The position numbers and the translations under genes were made by a program. DNA of 9,891 nt from SVQP01 sp045594705 (GTDB lineage Bacteria; Bacillota; Clostridia; Oscillospirales; CAG-272): positions 1-9,891 of the forward strand of contig JAZNZB010000099.1 in NCBI GenBank assembly GCA_045594705.1, written 5' to 3'. Each line of letters opens with the position of its first letter. The stretch's first letter is position 1. A model generated the notes under the pieces. It was not told where the DNA came from, made no database searches, and saw nothing but the letters and a program-made list of their open reading frames with translations. Shown piece after piece: positions 5,437-9,891 of this stretch.

Positions 5437-7161
5437 ATGGCTAAGAATTCCGAACAAAAAGCTGCACCCGATAAACTGAGTGCGGTCATATTCACCGTTC
5501 TGCGCCTGCTTTTGGCAGCCTGTGCGATCGGTGCTTACTATTATTTTGTGCTGCCGCCGATCAATCCGAAAAGCGTGCAGTTCTGGCTCTTTGCGGCATT
5601 TTGCTTTTTGTGCATTGCCATTGCCTTGCGCGCTCTGGACGTTTTTGCGTTTGGCCGCGCGATTAAGCATTTGGATCTTGGCAAGCTGTTTGGCGGACAA
5701 CGTCAGGGTGCGGGTGCGCCCACTTGGAGAATGCTGTTTGGCAAGGGCGCGCTTTCGGTCGTGATGAGCGTGCTGATCGCCATTCCGTTTGCAGTGCTGG
5801 CTATCGGCATGCTGATCTCGTCGGTGGTGTTCAATGCCACGGCGTATGCCGAGGTGATCGCGGTCGAGGAGCGCGTGTTTGAAGAGGATATGCCCGAGAC
5901 CCGGGAGATCACCAATATCGCGCTCATGGATACCAATTCCGCACGCATGCTGGGTGACCGTAAGCTGGGCGCGCTGGCGGGCGTGGTGTCGCAGTACGTG
6001 GTCAGCGACGACTATACGCAGATCAACTATCGCGGCAAGCCGATCAAGATCACGCACCTGGAATACGACGGCTTTTTCAAGTGGCTGGGCAACCGCGCAA
6101 ACGGTATTCCGGGCTACATTATGGTAGACACCTTGGCCAATACCGCGGAGTATTATGAAGCCGAAAGCGGCATTCGCTATGCGCAGAGCGGATATTTCGG
6201 CGACGATCTGATGCGCAAGGTGCGCTTTGATTATCCCACCAAGATTTTCGATCTGCAGGACGTCAGCTTTGAGGTGGACGAGGAGGGCAATCCCTTTTAC
6301 TGCATCTCGTGCTATACGCGTCGCGTCGGCCTGTTTGGTGCATACGACGTCGAGGAGCTGATTATTTTCAATCCCGTGGACGGCAGCAGCGAGTTGTATG
6401 CCGTTGCGGACGTGCCGCAATGGGTGGATATCGTGTTTGACGGTGACCTTGCATGTGAAAAATACGACTGGCAGGGTCTTTATTCCGGTGGCTTTATCAA
6501 CAGCATCATCGGAAACAAGGGCTGTAAGCAGACCACGGACGACTTTGGATATCTGATGTTCGACGACGACGTGTGGTACTTCACGGGAGTCACCTCTGTG
6601 ACCTCGGATGCCTCCAATATCGGCTTTATTCTGTCCAACGCACGTACGGGAGAGTACCGCTATTATCCCGTCATCGGTGCGGAGGAGCATTCGGCTATGC
6701 ACGCAGCCGAGGGCGAGGTGCAGGAAAAGGAATACGTAGCATCATTCCCGTCCTTGGTCAATATTTCGGGCGTGCCGACCTATATCATGGTGCTCAAGGA
6801 CAATAATGGCCTTGTCAAGCTATATGCGCTGGTCAACGTGCGCCAGTACACCATGGTGGCAACAGGCGAGACGCAGCAGGATGCGGTGGCTGCATATCTG
6901 AAAATGCTGTCGGGCGCGGGCGTGGATACGCAGGGGCCTGTGGAAACGGAGCAGGGTAGCGTGACGGTGGCAGACATACAATTCCTGACGCTGGACGGCG
7001 TCACGTATGCGTATATCACGGGCGCGGACGGCAACGTGTATCGCGTGGCGTTTACCGAGGAAAATGAGCAGATCGTGCTGGTGCGCCCGGGGGACGTGCT
7101 GGATATGACCTGGCAAAAGGGCGATATCCGCATCGTGCGCGCATGGAAGCGTGCGGAGTAA
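5437..7161 (+). CDS. Conserved membrane-anchored protein of unknown function
   Basis: The product has 574 residues. Three membrane segments lie near the N-terminus (about 14-38, 48-69 and 104-131). The first two are separated by a short proline-rich turn, and helices 2 and 3 by a roughly 35-residue charged loop containing LGKLFGGQRQ. The remaining 440 residues are soluble, rich in beta strands and aromatics, and probably extracytoplasmic. Recognisable conserved-looking blocks include GIPGYIMVDTLANTAEY (223-239), RFDYPTKIFDLQDVSFEVDE (263-282), CYTRRVGLFGAYDVEELII (292-310), DDVWYFTGVTSVTSDASNIG (377-396) and FPSLVNISGVPTYIMVLKDN (437-456). I recognise the type as a widespread uncharacterised Firmicutes protein and know no function for it. 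ATG 5437 follows GGGAGG (5425-5430) at six bases and lies just after a strong promoter; the open frame further upstream is not translated sequence. Confidence 0.85.
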   Translation: MAKNSEQKAAPDKLSAVIFTVLRLLLAACAIGAYYYFVLPPINPKSVQFWLFAAFCFLCIAIALRALDVFAFGRAIKHLDLGKLFGGQRQGAGAPTWRMLFGKGALSVVMSVLIAIPFAVLAIGMLISSVVFNATAYAEVIAVEERVFEEDMPETREITNIALMDTNSARMLGDRKLGALAGVVSQYVVSDDYTQINYRGKPIKITHLEYDGFFKWLGNRANGIPGYIMVDTLANTAEYYEAESGIRYAQSGYFGDDLMRKVRFDYPTKIFDLQDVSFEVDEEGNPFYCISCYTRRVGLFGAYDVEELIIFNPVDGSSELYAVADVPQWVDIVFDGDLACEKYDWQGLYSGGFINSIIGNKGCKQTTDDFGYLMFDDDVWYFTGVTSVTSDASNIGFILSNARTGEYRYYPVIGAEEHSAMHAAEGEVQEKEYVASFPSLVNISGVPTYIMVLKDNNGLVKLYALVNVRQYTMVATGETQQDAVAAYLKMLSGAGVDTQGPVETEQGSVTVADIQFLTLDGVTYAYITGADGNVYRVAFTEENEQIVLVRPGDVLDMTWQKGDIRIVRAWKRAE

Positions 7162-7173
7162 TTTTGATACAAG

Positions 7174-7210
7174 AGAACCGTCGGGCAGGTGCCCAACGGT
7201 TCTTTTTCTT
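7174..7210 (+). terminator. Rho-independent terminator after the 574-residue gene
   Basis: AGAACCGT (7174-7181) pairs with ACGGTTCT (7196-7203). After one mismatch the stem continues with GGGC/GCCC, followed by a T-rich tail (TTTTTCTTT). On the minus strand the same stem lies after the GH123-like gene but lacks a good T tract, so it is mainly a plus-strand terminator. Confidence 0.9.
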
Positions 7211-7217
7211 TGTTCGA

Positions 7218-8888
7218 TTATGTAATGTCGCTCAGCGCAATCAGCAATTGCTTTCTTGCCGCGCGGAATTTTTGCACGTCGTATTCCACGTCGCAGAAGG
7301 AGCGGAAGACCTTTTGGCAGATGGCGTCTGCGGTCTGCTTGTCCGTTTTGGCAAGCACCTTGAGCATCTCGCATTCCTCGGCACTCTCGCGCTGTGCTTC
7401 ACCGCGCACCGAAAGCCAGGGACCGTACTCGCCGGGATAAATGAGGTGGGTATCTCCGGGGGGCAGGAAAATGGTGGAGTCGGCATTGGTGTGCGAGGGG
7501 CAGTTTTGTCTGAAGGGGTCTTGCCCCGGCTGATAGGTGTTGGTCGCCCAATGCAGATATCCCGTCAGATCGTACTTGTAGTTGCCCCACAGAAGGTAGC
7601 GCGTGGAGAGCAGGGGATAGTCCATAAAGCGGTTGACGTAGCATTCGCTGCGCGGACCGCAGCAAACGTAGTGCCAGATTTCGGATCCGCCCTCGCGGAA
7701 GGTTTCAATCTCGGTCATGTGCTTGTCGTATTCCATGTTGAGTGGCACCCAAATATCCAGCGCACCGTGAATGTTACCGTAGCTGACGGCATCGATCAAG
7801 CGGATATCGGGCACGATCCTGCGTACAAGTCCCGCCAAAGCGCGCCATTCGGTGCAGTTTTCGGCATTGGGCTCGTCGCTAATGCCCATGACGAAGCGGT
7901 CGATCCAACCGTTTCGTGCAAGCATGTCGTGCAGCGCAGGGAGGTATTGCTTTAAGTAGAGGTATGCCTCGTAGCTCATGGCGGGGAGCTTGTCGTTGAC
8001 TAAAATAGTCGAGGTGTGCCAGCTTTCGCGCCTGCCGATCGAAGGACCGTTGAAGTATTTGATGCCCTGCGAGAGCTGACGGCGCATGGCGGTTTCCATC
8101 TCCGTAAAGTCAAATTCGTATTTGTTATCGCCCAGCTCCGTCACCTGGACGCCCCACATGTAGGTCATGTTCTGGCGCATTCTGCGCAAAGCCTTGAAGT
8201 AGACGTCGTCCAGCGCGTAGTATTCCTCCGAACCCCAGCGCACGCCGTGGTAGCGTGTCACGCGGTCGGCAGCAAGGCTTTGCACAATGGTCAAGGTTTC
8301 CTCTGCGGGTACGGTCGCCTTGTAAACGGTCATGGAAAGGGGCACGGACACGCGCTGCGCGCCTGCCGTGATCTCCACGGTCGCGGTATATGCACCGGGC
8401 ACGGCGTCTGCGGGAATGATAATCGCCCCGAACACGCCGCCAATGCCCGTGTCATTTGCTCTGCCGTCGCCCACACCTACGTCAAGCGTGCCGTCAAAGG
8501 GGCGCAGACAATCGTATACGCGATAGGGCGCTTGGCGCACGGGAAAGTACGGGGGCTTGACGTCCGCTTCAGCAAGACCGTAGTTTTGCTCCACCGTAAC
8601 GGGGACAAGCGCGTACCATTCAATATCGAAGGGCAGGTCGGTTTTGATCTGCACGCCGCTTGTGCGTGCAAAGCCGAGAGATGCCTGCTGCCAAAGCTCG
8701 TCACTTTGGTAGATCTCGCGGGGCAGGTGGTTGGGCACTTGCATGTCGGCGCAAAGCCCGTCTACAAGGATCTGCAAGGTGGCAAACGTGCCGCGCGGGG
8801 TGTCCAGCAGGACGCGATCCGATGCAGTCGGGTACTCAAAACTGTCGGGGTAGGTAAATTCTGCAGTGTCAACAACAACGTAACGCAT
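7218..8888 (-). CDS. Glycoside hydrolase 123-like (DUF4091) protein, cytoplasmic
   Basis: The product has 556 residues and no signal peptide or membrane helix, so it should act in the cytoplasm. The N-terminal part (about 1-190) is beta-rich, with a sandwich-like segment ending GAYTATVEITAGAQRVSVPL (165-184), as in the N-terminal domain of GH123 enzymes. The C-terminal part (about 210-545) resembles the GH123/DUF4091 TIM barrel: NMTYMWGVQ (240-248), RFVMGISDEPNAEN (331-344) with the adjacent acid pair D338-E339, DIWVPLN (378-384), WHYVCCGP (405-412) and YLHWATNTYQPGQDPF (444-459). GH123 N-acetylgalactosaminidases use such an Asp-Glu pair in substrate-assisted catalysis, so an exo-acting hexosaminidase is plausible, but DUF4091 is broader than the tested enzymes. 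Start 8888 has GGAGG seven bases upstream. It is the second gene of a minus-strand operon, 14 bases after the membrane protein gene. Confidence 0.88.
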   Translation of the reverse strand: MRYVVVDTAEFTYPDSFEYPTASDRVLLDTPRGTFATLQILVDGLCADMQVPNHLPREIYQSDELWQQASLGFARTSGVQIKTDLPFDIEWYALVPVTVEQNYGLAEADVKPPYFPVRQAPYRVYDCLRPFDGTLDVGVGDGRANDTGIGGVFGAIIIPADAVPGAYTATVEITAGAQRVSVPLSMTVYKATVPAEETLTIVQSLAADRVTRYHGVRWGSEEYYALDDVYFKALRRMRQNMTYMWGVQVTELGDNKYEFDFTEMETAMRRQLSQGIKYFNGPSIGRRESWHTSTILVNDKLPAMSYEAYLYLKQYLPALHDMLARNGWIDRFVMGISDEPNAENCTEWRALAGLVRRIVPDIRLIDAVSYGNIHGALDIWVPLNMEYDKHMTEIETFREGGSEIWHYVCCGPRSECYVNRFMDYPLLSTRYLLWGNYKYDLTGYLHWATNTYQPGQDPFRQNCPSHTNADSTIFLPPGDTHLIYPGEYGPWLSVRGEAQRESAEECEMLKVLAKTDKQTADAICQKVFRSFCDVEYDVQKFRAARKQLLIALSDIT

Positions 8889-8902
8889 ATTTGTTCCTCC
8901 GA

Positions 8903-9526
8903 TTATTGAATTTGAGAGTTGATCTTTTGTTTTTTATTGCGTCTGATTTGAATTTTATTTCGGATCGTTTGGAGCTGCTGCCGCTCTTTTTTGCACCAAA
9001 ACAGATAGCTCATGGTGCTGCCCACGGTTGCCACGCCCAAAATGATTGCCGTAAAGATATATCCAATTCGCTGATCCCTTTTCCATGCGGCAAGGGATTC
9101 GTCCATGCTAATGTAATCTTGGTCCTCATAGGACAAGGATAGAATGATTCTCGTCGCAAAGTTTTCGCAGTACGTCAGCGTATACTGTCGGTTGGGTTGC
9201 AGCTCTTGTGAGAGCGCTCTCATCTCATCTGTTCCAACCGATAAAATGTATCCCTCGCCTTCTGCCGTATGCAATACGTAGATCGTGTGGTGGCTTTTCC
9301 GGAGAATATTCGTCTCCTCAGTAATGCCTGCATAAGTGATCTGCTTCTGCACCCATTTGTCCGGGGGAGGATTGATGGCTAATATGCTCCACATGATCGC
9401 AGCCAAACCCAATGTCGGGATAATAAAAAGCAAAACTTTTGTCCATATGATCAATCGAAGCTCTTTCAAGTGCATATTTTGATTCTTGATGTATCCGTCT
9501 GCATGATTGCCGTGATTTTTGCGCAT
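8903..9526 (-). CDS. Small two-helix membrane protein of unknown function
   Basis: The product has 207 residues. A short basic N-terminus leads into membrane helix 1 (about 24-52). A roughly 100-residue domain, probably extracytoplasmic (53-150), ends with EDQDYISMDESLAAWKRDQR (134-153), then helix 2 (about 154-177) and a strongly basic cytoplasmic tail follow. I do not recognise a family. The start at 9526 is supported by AAAGGAGG six bases upstream; M18 is a weaker alternative. It is the first gene of the operon with the GH123-like gene, and its stop codon lies 14 bases before that gene's start. Its base composition is visibly more AT-rich than its neighbours (25 of 60 G+C in 8941-9000 against 33 of 60 in 7741-7800), which hints at a different history. 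No functional link to the hydrolase is evident. Confidence 0.8.
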   Translation of the reverse strand: MRKNHGNHADGYIKNQNMHLKELRLIIWTKVLLFIIPTLGLAAIMWSILAINPPPDKWVQKQITYAGITEETNILRKSHHTIYVLHTAEGEGYILSVGTDEMRALSQELQPNRQYTLTYCENFATRIILSLSYEDQDYISMDESLAAWKRDQRIGYIFTAIILGVATVGSTMSYLFWCKKERQQLQTIRNKIQIRRNKKQKINSQIQ

Positions 9527-9564
9527 ATCCTGCCTCCTTTCGGTGTGTGATCGGTGCTGATTTC

Positions 9565-9593
9565 ATTATAGCATAGGACATGGTGAAATGCAA
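9565..9593 (-). promoter_or_regulatory. Vegetative promoter of the membrane protein-GH123 operon
   Basis: Read on the minus strand: -35 TTGCAT (9593-9588), a 17-base spacer, then the consensus -10 TATAAT (9570-9565) with an extended -10 TG directly upstream. Transcription should start near 9558, about 32 bases before the start codon at 9526. Confidence 0.88.
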
Positions 9594-9603
9594 GGGAATT
9601 TTT

Positions 9604-9653
9604 CGTAGGGGCGTTCATTGCACGTCCGCGAGCGCTCAATGAACACTCCTATG
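9604..9653. repeat. CGTAGGGG-type foldback element
   Basis: The arm 9604-9620, CGTAGGGGCGTTCATTG, pairs with 9637-9653 over 17 positions with one mismatch and two G-T pairs, including the perfect core GTTCATTG/CAATGAAC. The 16-base loop contains a small CGC/GCG stem. It shares the CGTAGGGG core with the inverted repeat at 259-300. It lies upstream of the minus-strand promoter. Confidence 0.75.
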
Positions 9654-9687
9654 ATGTGGCATTTCGAATCTGCCGAAAGCCCCGAAA

Positions 9688-9723
9688 AGATGCGCGAGCA
9701 AAGCTCCGCGCGGAAATGCATCT
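9688..9723. repeat. Hairpin within the non-coding right edge
   Basis: AGATGC (9688-9693) and GCATCT (9718-9723) bound the segment. Alternatively GCGCGAGC (9692-9699) pairs with GCTC-c-GCGC (9703-9711) with one bulge. Copies of ATTTCGAA flank it at 9661-9668 and 9729-9736. No gene is supported between 9594 and 9891. Confidence 0.55.
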
Positions 9724-9776
9724 ACAAAATTTCGAAAAACTTCAGAGTCGAAAAAAGAATGTTCAAAGGCTAATGG

Positions 9777-9881
9777 GCCGGATTTACGAACCGTTGCTTG
9801 TGCCAAAGCTCAACCGAATCTTGTGCTCAACCTGCACAAGCCTATCCGATGCCCGCGGGGCATCGGAGCGGTTCAAATCGG
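9777..9881. other. Multi-branched foldback segment, possible structured RNA or mobile palindrome
   Basis: A closing stem can form between CCGGATTTACGAACCG (about 9778-9793) and CGGTTCAAATCGG (9869-9881), with a two-base and a one-base bulge. Inside lie CTTGTGC (9820-9826) with GCACAAG (9834-9840), and the perfect ten-pair hairpin TCCGATGCCC (9845-9854) with GGGCATCGGA (9858-9867). GCTTGTGC (9796-9803) can replace the first strand as an alternative partner. CTTGTGC...CTCAACC is itself repeated (9797-9815 and 9820-9832). The T-loop-like GGTTCAAATC does not sit in a proper T stem, so this is not a tRNA. It may continue past the window end. Confidence 0.5.
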
Positions 9882-9891
9882 TGGGAGAAGC

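Noticed and set aside
5350..6702. Minus-strand frame extending the lipoprotein gene upstream by about 450 codons
   Set aside because: It is antisense to the 574-residue gene. The lipoprotein has a signal peptide and ribosome site at 5349, so the extension is a shadow.
7143..8909. Two plus-strand open frames of 270 and 297 codons
   Set aside because: Both are antisense to the GH123-like gene, which has a strong start site and a recognisable family. They have no ribosome sites and no family resemblance.
9777..9891. tRNA suggested by GGTTCAAATC near the right edge
   Set aside because: The bases around the putative T loop do not form a five-pair stem, and no anticodon arm or acceptor stem fits.
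9773..9891. Open frame starting ATGGGCCGG and running off the window
   Set aside because: It has no ribosome site, lies entirely within the foldback segment and has no protein-like features.

Overview
The window looks like chromosome from an endospore-forming Clostridia-type Firmicute, probably of gut origin. The evidence is a clear spoVAC gene, a DUF4358-type lipoprotein, strong Shine-Dalgarno sites (GGAGG type) before most genes, a glycoside hydrolase 123-like protein, and promoters that match the vegetative consensus closely. No tRNA, rRNA, CRISPR array, transposase or phage gene was seen. The genus cannot be fixed from the sequence.

Layout. Positions 1-405 are non-coding: an array of small hairpins separated by a conserved AATATCACT box (1-135), a long composite hairpin (146-190), a CGTAGGGG-type foldback (259-300), and a good extended -10 promoter (353-381). 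That promoter drives a two-gene unit. Single-chain iron-sulfur L-serine dehydratase (415-1644) overlaps by 4 bases a 621-residue membrane protein (1641-3506). The latter has three predicted membrane helices, two TrkA-N/RCK-like Rossmann domains and a C-terminal RyR (ryanodine-receptor repeat) domain. A terminator follows (3517-3542).

Two probable sporulation-associated genes come next, each with its own terminator or foldback and each preceded by a similar sigma-G-like promoter candidate. One encodes a 155-residue helical protein (3629-4096). The other is spoVAC (4202-4651), which is not followed by spoVAD or spoVAE. A 200-base block of nested inverted repeats (4652-4850) separates them from a minus-strand DUF4358-like lipoprotein gene (4852-5349). 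Divergent from it, under a near-perfect promoter, is a 574-residue membrane-anchored protein of unknown function (5437-7161), ending at a strong terminator.

The right part holds a minus-strand two-gene operon, reading from right to left: promoter (9565-9593), a small two-helix membrane protein (8903-9526), then a cytoplasmic GH123/DUF4091-like protein (7218-8888). The right edge (9594-9891) is non-coding and rich in foldbacks. It ends in a roughly 105-base segment that can fold into a closed multi-branched structure.

The most unusual points are the coupling of serine dehydratase to an RCK/RyR membrane protein with channel-like topology, the repeat families in the intergenic regions, and the orphan spoVAC.
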